Source: Ctena decussata (lineage: Eukaryota; Mollusca; Bivalvia; Lucinida; Lucinidae). Taken from it: a stretch of DNA of 64,000 nucleotides. Position 1 is the first letter of the stretch. Each line of letters starts with the position of its first letter. Positions 31,926 through 43,300 of this stretch are shown here, in pieces. Location of the stretch: NCBI GenBank assembly GCA_963989385.1, contig OZ022501.1, positions 88,892,979 to 88,956,978 on the forward strand, in the 5' to 3' direction. A program made the position numbers and the translations under genes. The notes below the pieces were generated by a model. It searched no databases and was not told the origin of the DNA. It worked only from the letters and a program-made list of their open reading frames with translations.

Positions 31926-33713
31926 TTAAAGGGGGATACCTTGGGTGTCTTTTTTCTGACTATTGATGTACCTATAAAAGTCCCTGGGATTAGCCTTAAC
32001 ATCACCAACCAAGTTATTCACATAGATGGCATGCTGCTTCCTAATATCAGCTTTGATTTCTCTCCGTAAAGTTTCAAATTTAGATCTAATTTTTGCACTA
32101 CTAGTCTTCTTAGCTTTTGCATGAGTTGCATTTCTTCTGCGAATCTTACGTCTTATTTCAGGTGTTATCCATGGAACCGAGGAGACCGTGCGACTAGTTT
32201 TTGATGGAATATGCTTATCAGCTGAGTCCTGAATGAAAGAAGTAATCAGATTGAAGTTTTCTTGAACCGAGCGAGTGTCTGAGTTACCATTAAAGTACTT
32301 TTCTTTTGCAAATTTAAGTGTTTCTGCCCTCTTAGATTCATAATCACCTTTCTGATAACGATAAACCTTCCTCCTAGGTTTCTTGATGGGGGGAATAACT
32401 ACTTTCAAAGTTCCAGAAACAATGTCATGATCACTGAGTTTGTCTGGGGAGTGGATGTCTACAAATTGAGTAGGAAGGGAAGTCATTATTAAATCCAATG
32501 TGTTTCTTTCTCTTGTAGGGAAGTGGACTAACTGCTCCAATCCATGATCATTCATAATGTCTACCAACTTTTGTCCCTCCGACTGACTCAAGGCTGAACC
32601 AGATTTGTTGAGTCTGTCAGGCCAAACAATATTTCGGAAGTTGAAGTCCCCTAGTACATGAACTGAGGGTGGTTTGTTGCCTTTATGTTTATTCCTGATT
32701 TTATCAAGCTGTTCTCTGAACAAACGGTCAAAATCTTCCAATTTTAACAATTTTTCATCAGGTGTTCGATACCAACTTGCCACAAAATGAGAAGTTTTAT
32801 TTGCAAACACTTTAACCCATACTGATTCTGAGTCGTTTTCCAATTCTGTGATGGGCATATGCGGGATGTCCTTGTGGATAAGCAACATTACACCACCGCC
32901 TGAACCATTTCTATCCTTCCTGTATACACTGTATGGAAAAGTTTCTGGAAACAATTCTGAGGTTGATATGGAGCTGTCAATTTTTGACTCTTGAATTGCC
33001 ACAATCTGAGGTTGATGAAAGTCAAGGAAGGCCAACAACTCAAGTTTCTTACCCCGTATACTATTGATGTTTATGCTTGCAAATTTCAATCCGCTAATAA
33101 ATTTGTCTTTATTTGTCACATTTTGGGGAGTTTTAGTTCCATTATCCTTTGCCAATGGAGTAAACCTATTTTGATTTTCCAAGTTTAATTGCTCTGAGAA
33201 GAATGAATCCGAAAAATTGGAAAAGTGGCATTTTGGACAAAACCACAAGCAGTTTGAGTTTTTCACAGCATCGAATTCAGACTCTGTGATGAGAGAGCAT
33301 TCATTGTGAATCCACATATCACATTTGTCACATTGGACTGCTTTGTGACCATATAGAACAGGACCGCTGCATATATCACAGTCAGCTTTACAGCCAGTGC
33401 AATACCAAGATCCATTTCCTGATTTTAATTCCACCAATTCTTTTTCACTGAGTTTTACACATGTCACATGAAAGGATTTTCTGCATTCCTCACATTTAAC
33501 AACCTTGTCTGCCGCCTTACAATATTTATTGCATTGACAGTACAGGGACCTGGGACCTGGGTTTGTTTCAATATCCCCAGCCAGGATGATTAGTACTAGC
33601 AGATTTGTACCTCTTGACGGTTTAAAGCTGTGTAGACTTTCCGATTTTCTGCAGTTTCCAAGTTTCCTGAGATTGTAATTCCCTGGAAGATTCCTGAGTG
33701 TGCAGAGGATCAG
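31926..33713 (-). pseudogene. LINE 2A / PHD-finger / endonuclease portion of ORF
   Basis: Reads through GDIETNPGP, the Cys-rich fingers and the endonuclease, then stops at TAA just after DTQGIPL. Restoring one C in the run at about 31936-31940 would continue into the RT frame (PPLKKRNGGG). The endonuclease motifs E (QESKID), GDFN and SDH are present. Confidence 0.8.
33552..33602 (-). other. 2A-like ribosome-skipping sequence in LINE ORF
   Basis: Translates to LLVLIILAGDIETNPG followed by P. It matches the 2A consensus D(V/I)ExNPG-P with the usual upstream hydrophobic Leu-rich stretch. 2A-like sequences at the N-terminus of non-LTR retrotransposon ORFs are known from trypanosomes and marine invertebrates. 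Confidence 0.85.
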
Positions 33714-33949
33714 CTACTAAGTTTACGTCTCTTGTAAAGCTAGGGATTAGCTGATCACAGGTCCTAGTGAATGATTGGCCTTGGACGTATCACCAGTAAA
33801 CAATTCTGATTCTGACAATGCGCCGTTGTTGTTGTTGTTGTTGTAGCAGCCCTCTGGCCGAACTATCTCTCTGGTATGTTGCTGGTTGCCCTGGTATTCT
33901 TCTTCACAGGTAGAAACTCTCAAGTACATTAGTATAGTAGCACGATGTG

Positions 33950-34130
33950 TCAGGTTCGGTTTTTTTTTTTTATACAGAATTTTTTTTTCTGGCTGTTTAA
34001 TATAAACTCTTTCTTGATTTGATAAGAAAAGACACACTCCAGCTCCACAGGAACCTGGATTTTCCCCTCCATGAACCATCTGTGAAACCATAGACCACGT
34101 CCTTTCCAGCATCAATTATTATTCCCTCTA
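33950..34130 (-). pseudogene. Decayed RNase H domain fragment
   Basis: The minus strand shows FTDGS in one frame and GGENPGSCGAGVCLFLSNQE in another, as in the TDGS...GAG start of retroelement RNase H domains, with a frameshift between. It is probably from a different LINE than the 30-33.7 kb element. It ends only ~135 bp upstream of the TRAPPC5 start codon. Confidence 0.45.
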
Positions 34131-34264
34131 CCATCACTCTTGCCTCTTGTTCCTGCACGGTCTGCTAAAAATGCTTCTGTGCACGGTTGCTATGCGGCTA
34201 GTAAACGTTGGTCATGCAGCTAGCCTCTTCACTCCCCTGAATGTAAACTTCCGGCTTGAGAAAA

Positions 34265-34327
34265 ATGTCATTAAATCGTCAAAAAAGTAGTAATTTGGAC
34301 AAACCACTGAGCAAAGGAAAAGTCGAA
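34265..34327 (+). CDS. TRAPPC5: TRAPPC5 exon 1 (start codon)
   Basis: Encodes [21 protein letters not shown], written here as 1-20 [20 protein letters not shown] plus E21, then a GTATAA donor. It is too short for an ORF scan. It was found by searching for the family's basic N-terminus ending in GK-x-E before [10 protein letters not shown]. Confidence 0.85.
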
Positions 34328-37300
34328 GTATAAAATATATGCATATGTTCTTTATTCTGTGGCTGAAATACAGCCAAATTTTATTTTAACGTGATTTATC
34401 CAATTGCAAACAGAATTACTGCTTCAACAATGCAAAATAAGTGGGTGGGGAGAAAGTGCCAAATTTTGCAGAATAAATTATTTATGCTCAGTTTTGATTT
34501 CATAAACATTTAGGGTTGCGGAGTTGACAAAACAAGGCATAATTCTGTTATTTGACCCGACTATATTTTTCTCCTCCTTCCACCATATCCATAAGAACCT
34601 CCCAGTTTGGGCTTCTACGTTTACACGGATAAATGGTAACGGTTCGTGTATATGTGCTAAACGTTTACAAAATTCACACATCGTTTAACTGAACCTGAAC
34701 ACTCGGTAAACCACCACCAAGTTATAATAGCTTATTTAGTCGCCAGTAGACAATATTAATGTAGTTGGCGGCGTTTGTTGGATTTCAGCAAGGCCTTCGA
34801 TAAAGTTCCACATCATCGCCTGGCAGTCAAGCTCCATCACTACGGCATCAAAGACAAGAACCTATCCTGGATCCAAAGTTTCCTCGCAGATAGGAACCAG
34901 CAAGTAGTCCTTGATGGAAAGACATCTTCTCCTGCCGCTGTCACATCTGGAGTTCCACAGGGTACAGTACTTGGACCTCTCCTGTTCCTGGTATACATCA
35001 GTGACCTGCCCTCAAGAGTTTCCTCATCAGTACGACTCTTCGCAGATGACTGTCTGCTGTACAGAACAGAGTTATACGAGACCAGAAAGATGCAGAGTCA
35101 CTACAGAAAGATCTTAATCATCTACAGGAATGGGAAAGAGATTGGCAGATGGTATTTAACCCAGACAAGTGTGAACACATCCAGATCACCAACAAGCGAA
35201 ACGTCATACCAACCTCTTACAGCATTCATGGACAGGCCTTGAAAGAAACGTCAAAAGCAAAGTACCTTGGAGTCACCATAGACAGTATTAAACTGTCCTG
35301 GAACAGCCATATTGATGCAGTGACGAAAAGGGCCAACCAGACTACAGCTTTTCTTCGCAGAAATCTTTCAAGCTGCCCAAAGGATGTTAAGGCCAAATGC
35401 TACTAGTCCATAGTTCGTCCACAGCTTGAGTATGCTTCGACGGTATGGGACCCAGTGACAAAATCCAACATAGCCAAATTGGAGTCTGTTCAGAGGCGTG
35501 CCGCCAGGTTTTGCTGCAATGACTACCGCAGTGTCACTTCAATGTTGCAAGAACTTGGATGGGAGGACCTTTAATCAAGGTGAGACCAGAGCAAAGTCAC
35601 AATGATATACAGGATCGTCAATAACCTCATTGAAATCCCTTCAGGCCAGTACCCGACAGCCACAGGAGTAGCAACTAGAGGACACCATCAACGATTCCTG
35701 CCAATATTTTGCTCCATCAATGCCTACAAGGGATCCTTCTTTCCATCAATAGTCCGTCTCTGGAATGGTCTGCCTGCCAAGGTCATATCTGCACCGACTC
35801 TGGATGACTTCAAGCTCCTTGTCTGTGCAAATGTCCTAAGACCGTGATTGTGAACAACATGTTTTTATCTGATTTTAACTGTACATAAGAACCTCCCAGC
35901 ACGAATGTTTTAAGGTTGTTCACAGTGCGACTATGCCAATATTGGCCATGCACTTAATTGGTAGATGTAGATGTAGATGTCCTCGGAAACGCAGATATTT
36001 AAATCTTTATTTTCTAACTTCTGTGTACCTTACAGAAGCATGACATGTACACGTTTTGCCAGAAAATTGTTAAGTCATAATCCGCAGCTAATTTTATTAG
36101 GTACAGATCAAAGGCAAGGTTATGTCTGCCGACAACACGTGTTGTGCAATAAAAAGAATAGGACTACCTCGGTACCTGTGTTTCATAGGATAAGCTTACC
36201 GCGAAGGAGAGATAATTGCAGCTGACAGGAATTATCAATTAACCGGATAAATATATCCGATGTTTTATAAATCTAATCCATGTAATTATCAAATACGGTG
36301 GAAATAATTGCTGTCATCGGAAACTGGTCAATAGTAAATACGTTTTCTTTTTTAATACCGTCGGTTACTGTAAACTTCGAGTTGACCCCCAAAAATGACA
36401 GCACATTATTGGATGTCACTGTGGTAATATAATTATAACAATTATAAGGTATGGGGGGCGTCTCATACATGTCCGATACTAATAATAAAATTTCGACGGT
36501 AATGGTCGGTCAAACGGAATCGTTTCGTTTTCTGGCGCTCGTGTAAACGTTTACAATATTTTGTAAACGTAGAAGCCCTACTCCCAGCACGAATGTTTTA
36601 AGGTCGTTCACAGTGCGACTATGCCAATATTGGCCATACACTTAATTGGTCGATAGATGTAGACCCACCCACCCTCTAAATTTGTTTGACTTATAGAATT
36701 TTACTTACGGAATAAAGCAGATTTGCATACATTAGACATAATTTGTATATTTTATTACCTCCCTTTAATATGCGGTTTATTCCGTCTAGGCCAAATAACA
36801 GGATATTGCCCAAAACAGGTGTGAAACGCAACAAAAAATAAATGGTGTGACATGAAAACAAGTGCTATTTTTGCTGATTGTGTGCACTGTTATTGCTATG
36901 GAGAACAAAGACAAAAAAATTACTGGGTACGTCGAATAAGGCTTTTGTGTATCCCTCAAAACCTAAAAAAAATCTTGTTATTTTGGGGCTCCATCAAATC
37001 TCTAAAATAATCTCAAAAAAAAAAAAAAAAAGCTTCCTTAAAAAGCCAAAATTTTTATGATCATCTCATGAATGATTACGCCAGAACTGCAAGCATCACT
37101 TCATTGTTGCAGCAGTTGGACTGGCAGACACTGAAAGAGAGACAAAATGTGGGCCATCTCTGTTTCATTATATCTTCCCTTGCCTATGGCATGGAGAGAT
37201 ATATTGTGAACACTGCTCACTTCGCCAAAAACTGTCTTAAGACGTTTTTTGTAAAAAAAAAATCTGAATAACGGCTATACGTACCCATACATCGTGCATA

Positions 37301-40300
37301 TCAACTTGTCCGTCTTATCATGGACTAGCGAATGTACGAGGCGATTTCTGATTAATTGAATAATAAATAAGTAATTAACAATTAATTGTTTGTTTGATTA
37401 ACACAGAGCCGGGAAATAGCCGCATTAGCTAGGGCTTAATCTGAAACAAAAGCCAGTACCGGTTTCGAGCAGACAAAAAATCGATAGCAAATACAGCAGG
37501 TTTGCATCAGTGTACTAGGCATAGTAAAACCTCCCAAATGACACGCTTTTGTGAAGAGCTTGATCAGAAGAGTTGCTCTAGCTAGCCACAAAATTTGCAA
37601 GTCAAAGAGTTCGTCTGGGCCTGGACAAGGGAATGTTTGAGCCTAAAATTTGAATAATCACCGATTTATTGGGTGATATGGTGCCGCATTAAACGCTGTA
37701 CGTGAACCTGGAGCCAGTAAATCGGTTACTCATATTGCAAACACCTCTAAATAGACTGCTCGGTTTCTTATTTCTGCTGTAACGCGAAAAAGGGCCATGT
37801 TATAATGTATGCAAACTGGTTAAAGTCTGTCATGTTCGCACAAAGCGAAGGAACCCTTTACAAGTGACCGTTGCTGCCGAGTGCGTTTGTTTATTTAGCT
37901 GCATACAGAACGTAAAAAAGGGACCGTAGCGCTTTTGCGTAGATAAGAATGAAATCAGGCTACTATTTGCTCTAAAACTACGTCCCTTTGCAAGGTCCCT
38001 CGTGCAAAGACAGCCTGTGCGAAGGCGCAGGCTGATATAAGTACAGCGCTAGGAGGCGGAAACTTGACTGAATGTCAAGTTCTAAATACACAGTCTAAAA
38101 TTTTAACAACACCGGGAACCATGTTATGTTACTGTAGGTACTCTCGTCCTAAACCCATGTATCTTATGGTTACATAACGCTGAGCCACTTTGGGGCAGTC
38201 ATTACAGGAAGTGAAACAGAACAGAAATGTATGTATACAAAGTGATATTGTACGATAAAAATATAAGCTCCGTATACCATGACTACTGTAAACATCTTGC
38301 ACAACGAACTCAAAATATTTGACTGCTCAACCATCTGATAAGAAAAGTGTGGGTTATGGGAAACTATACCTTTATTATTCAAACAAGTATGGAAAGATAT
38401 GTGTATTCTCTCAAATACCTCCCTCTAGTTTACAAAATTGTATATGGCATTGTTGCCGTCCCCTTTATATAATACCTGAATATACAGCCCATCCATAGGA
38501 TATCCAGATACTGCCATTCTACATTCCGTCAAATTCATACAGGCAAGGATTCCTTTAAATACTCCTTCTTTCAGCTGGCTGTTGTCCAATGGAATGCCCT
38601 CCTGGAAAGTCTTGACTTGTTCAAGGCAGCGGTTGGAGAGTTGCAGCACCCCAAACCCTAAACACAAGATGCTTTTTTTTTCATCCAGGTTTTAGCCCCT
38701 TTCCTATTTTTTTATTGATTGATCATCCATGATCATGATGATGTGGGTTTTTTTGTTTTTGTTTTTTATGGCTGTAGTTCTTTTTTGCACTAAGTTTCAA
38801 CCTGTCATCTCTAGATCACCTCACTGTCATGCTTTTTCATCAACTTTTTGCACATGACACGAAGACCCTGCCAAAAATGCTCCCAAGGGCATAGGCAGAT
38901 TAGATTAGATTATATAGATAGATAGAGTAGATATATACATGTAGAAGGATACAATCTGGAAAATGCTTTGGCTTTTGAAGGAGTGGGGGCCAGGGGACAT
39001 CCTCCCTCTCAGAACCCCTAATTAACTTGTCAGTATAGAACTTTTAGCCATGAACTAGCTGCATACATTCAAAAATGTGGCTCTATCAGTAAGTATTTGT
39101 CAAACTTTCAAAGTGCCAATTTACCATCTTTTTGCATATGATTTTGATGAAAAAAGCCCTTACCTATCTAATTTTAGCTCTTAATTTTGTGAAAATAGCC
39201 CAAAGCCCGAATTTTTGGCTAAAATAGCCCTAATTCTAGCCCTATTGTTTTGCTAATTAGGGCTTTCAACCCATATCTGGGAATTTTAATAAAACCCCTT
39301 TTCTGTCTGAAGCTTTGATAAAGCATTTCTTTGAAATTAGGCATTTTTGTGGTTTCAGGTAAATGTTGCCACCTTTGCCCTGTTGTTCTCAGAGATTGTA
39401 CAGTACTGTCAGAACAGGGTCTACACGGTTCCAGAACTTCAGAGCAAGTAAGTAATAATTAACATTATTTGGACATTCCAACCATGTCTATAAAGCCTTT
39501 CCTTAAATTTCTATTTTGCTGCCATAGTTATTTGGTTATAAGATGGAGGGTTTCCCTTCCAATACAATACCAAATATCTAGAACTTACTTTGGAGATAGA
39601 TATATTTTGGATTGTTTTGGAAGAGAAAACATCTGAAAGCCAAATTACACAACACTGATTTACATATTTGGGCTTCTTTTGAAGAGAAAAAACCCTGTCC
39701 TTATAGCCAGATAAATAAAGTTATGATCCTGTTCGGACTTCTTGTTATTTCAGATATTATTTTATATAAACATGGCTTAGTTGTTCAAAGCATCATAAGC
39801 AGTGTTCTCCCCAGAAAATTCAGAAGGCATGTCGCTTTTAGCACAAAAATCAGATTTTGACTTGTTGATCAATTTTTAGGTCACCTGAATGAAGTTCAGG
39901 AAGAGCTATTGTACTACCTCTGGCGTTAGCTTTGGCGTTAGCATCGGCGGCGGTTTTGGCATAAATTTGCAAAATGTTAAAGTTTTACGTTAAAATTTTT
40001 GAGGTGATTGGGCAAGGCGCTGTCAGGCGAGCTATCCTGTCCCACTGACAGGTCTTGTTAAAATCCTGAATATAGCAATGTTTTGTCAAAATTAGCCCAA
40101 ATTTACATTATAAATAATTTATTGATGACCCTTAATGCATTTAAAACAACATTACTGGCTAAGAAATGAAAATAATGGCACTTTGATAAATTTTCGTTTG
40201 AAATTAAGGCATGTTGCGAAGGTAATTTGAAGAGGAAGGCATGTTGCAAGTGACATGCCTCAATGGTCTGGAGAGATCCCTGATCATAAGGCTAACAAGC

Positions 40301-43300
40301 TTGTTAAGAGGTCAACTCAGTAAGTGTTTTGCAACTTTACAACCAAATACACTGATATTTTATCGAAAAAATGTGAGGAGCATTGCAAAAGCTTCTCACA
40401 TTTTTTCAACAAAAAATATTGGCATATTTTCGCTATTATCGTTTGAAATTGTTACGAAACATGAGCTAACGATGTTGTTAGTTTTGAACAACTGGGCCCT
40501 GATGTCTAAACTATTGCTTAAAGTTGCATTTGCATACAATGCAGACCCAGCTCAGACTAAAGGGCAGTCTGATTATGGTCTGCATTATGTGAAGTCCTCC
40601 TCACTACTACCCATATTTCTGAGATTGAAATTCACAAATTTGACAAGTTTTGACAAAAAAAATAAAATATTTTTCTCTCAACGAATAAAGAAAACAAGAT
40701 ATGTTGGAAAGGGGCAAACAACAAACATTGCAACTGAATTGTTTCATATTAGATCTCAGATACCGGTAAGTATGCGTTGCTGTAGAGAGAACATTTATAA
40801 GACTGTTTGCAAATAATCAGACCATGATTTAACTGGTCATCAGGAGCAGTCTTATCTGGGACTGCACGGTTTACTCAGACATTTCATCCAAACATAAAGC
40901 ATAAAATTGTATTCAGGGACTGTATTTATAAAAGCACTTTAGTGGTTGCTATGGTGTTGCTAAGGCTTAATTTATATAAAGGAGATTTCCTGCTATTATG
41001 AAATTTGCTCTGGAGGAACAGTCTTTTTCAGACTGTTCCTCCAGAGCAAATTTCATAGTTGTAGTGAATCTCCTTCATAGAAATCTAGTCTTAGCAACAG
41101 CGTAACAACCACTTAAGTTGTTTTATAAATACGGCCACTGGTCATAAAACCAAGACATTTTAATCTAGGATATTTACTGGGGTCGTGGATCTAATTTTAA
41201 AGAAAGTACACACACACACAAAAGAAAACTAGAAAACCAATACGTTCATAAAACTTTTGAGGAACTAATGGTACATAAGAATATTTATCATGTGACGTCG
41301 CTGTTATTCATTGGATAACGTCGTGTCATAAAAATTGTATGACCATGTGTGTAATAACACTTTGGCACGTACAGGTAACGTCATTGACAACGTTCTTGTC
41401 AGCAATGCATTTTCTTATTGAAATATTGTTTGGTTTGAAGGGGTTAAAATCCCATTTTAAAGGGTCATATGATAAACAGAATCTTACACTCGTGGTCATT
41501 TCATATGAAATTTATGAAACTCGCCAAAGGCTCGATTCATAAATTTCATATGAAATGACCACTCGTGTAAGATCCTCTATTTACAAATTAAACTAATGTT
41601 ACAAACATGCAAATAATTAAGAGTTATATCGTATTTATGTATTTTGTCTATTTACAGATTATCAGAACTAGGACAACATGTAGGAAATCATATATTAGAT
41701 GTTCTCTTCTTTCGAGAGCGGGGCTATAAGAGGGAGGTCAAGTTACTCAATATGTTGCTGTTTATAAAAGGAAGCTTTTGGAGGGTAAGGTCTTAATTTC
41801 AGTCTCAGATATTCAATATGTGTCATTCATGTCATACACTGCAAGCCTTCCCCTAATCATTGCAGTAATGAACTACTTTTCCATCTTTAATATGGAACTT
41901 CATCTGGTCTGTTGTGATTTTCTGCCAGCAGTGACTTGTCACATAAAAAATTGGCATACAAAAAAAATATATAATTGATATCATTCTTTTTCATGCATCT
42001 GATTTAATTTTTCACAGGAAATTTGGTAAATTATTAAATATACTTATATATGCAAGTATAGACATTTAATGATTGTTTAAACATATGGTCTGACCCATCA
42101 TTAGAACACCTTTACTGAAGTTCTTTTGAGGGGCCATTCTTGACCTGAGACATTTACAAATTTAGCACTGCCGCAGGGTAGTGATCGAGGTGTGCAGTAT
42201 AGTATTTCTTTGGTTATAATACAGGGTTTCTTCTTTCCAGAACAATCCCAAATATCTAGATCCATCTTATAAGATGGATCTAGATTTTAGGGATTGTTTG
42301 GGAAGAGAACCCATTTTATAGCTGAATTGCAGAATACTGATTTATATAAGTATTTGTGGTAATTTTGAAAGGATTAGCTCCCATCTTATTACTGAATATA
42401 TCAGGTGTTTCTACTAAATCCCCTGAGGACATGGTAGTTATAAGTCCTGTAATGTGCTTTCTCTGGACAAAATTTGTAAAACAAAAAGATTGCTCATTTT
42501 AAAGCCAAACATAATAGTGGAATTTGGCCAGTTTTCCCAGAAGAATTGAGTAGGGGGAGTGGAGTAGCATTCATTTGAAAGGGGTGTTTATTAGAAGAAA
42601 TACAAAACTGTATTTAATCAGTGATAAGACGGGTTTCTCCTCCAAAATACCCCAAAAGTCTACATGTAGCTCCATCTTACAGGGCAAATCTAATGTTTTG
42701 GGACTCTTTGGGAGAGAATACCCATCTTAGCTAAAATAATACAAGTGACTGTTATATTGGGAGTCATTTTATAGGGAGAAAATAATATATACAGTACATA
42801 TAATTCTTATGCTATATATATTTATTTCAGACATTATTCGGACGAGATGCTGATAAACTAGAGCAAGCTAATGATGATGAAAGAACTTGTATCCTTTATC
42901 AAACTACAGAGTTTTTATTCCTTTTTCATTGTCTCCCAGGGTCCAGTTGCTCAAAACTAAGGACATGGCTAGCTAACAAAATGTTGAATTTTCATAGGTA
43001 TCATATCTAAAAACTGAGCCATTTTTTGCCAAAAAATGAGAGTAGCTTTTGCACTGCAAAGCTCCTCTTATTTTTTTTCGGCAAAAAATACCAATACATT
43101 TGGTTATATGTACACTAGAAGATGTAAGAAATCACTGACAAATTTTTTCTGCTAAAATTTTTTGTTGAAAAAATGTGAGTAGCTTTTGCAGTGCAAAAGC
43201 TCCTCTCATTTTTTTCAGAAAAAATATCAACACATTTGGTTATATGTATACTAGAAGATGTAACAAATCACAGACTAAAAAAATTTTTTAAGCTTACAAT

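Larger units (their letters stand above)
30262..33713 (-). mobile_element. CR1/L2-like non-LTR retrotransposon with 2A-like peptide, nearly full coding region
   Basis: One open frame runs from 33713 to about 31926 and continues, after a one-base shift in a C run, to TAA at 30262 (about 1,150 codons). Order of parts: 2A-like peptide (33552-33602), two PHD-like Cys/His fingers (CDKCDMWIHNEC, WFCPKC), an AP-endonuclease domain (FASININSIRG, QESKID, LGDFNF, LSDHD), then reverse transcriptase ([51 protein letters not shown]). All key catalytic residues are present. No Met precedes the 2A motif before an upstream stop pair (33714-33719), so the 5' end is truncated or its start is mutated. The 3' end abuts the G run at 30217. 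Confidence 0.9.
35990..39350. other. TRAPPC5 intron 1, remaining part
   Basis: Apart from LINE pieces at 36587 and 37068 nothing is recognised. The minus-strand ORF 38425-38667 has no family match and no convincing splice context. Confidence 0.4.

Noticed and set aside
38425..38667. Minus-strand ORF with [15 protein letters not shown] and CMNLTECRM
   Set aside because: Looks somewhat protein-like, but no flanking exons, no family recognised, and it lies inside TRAPPC5 intron 1. Left unannotated.
40241..40816. 191-codon plus-strand ORF in TRAPPC5 intron 2
   Set aside because: Runs through MITE sequence (gaacaactgggccctg), with no domain and no codon or splice support.
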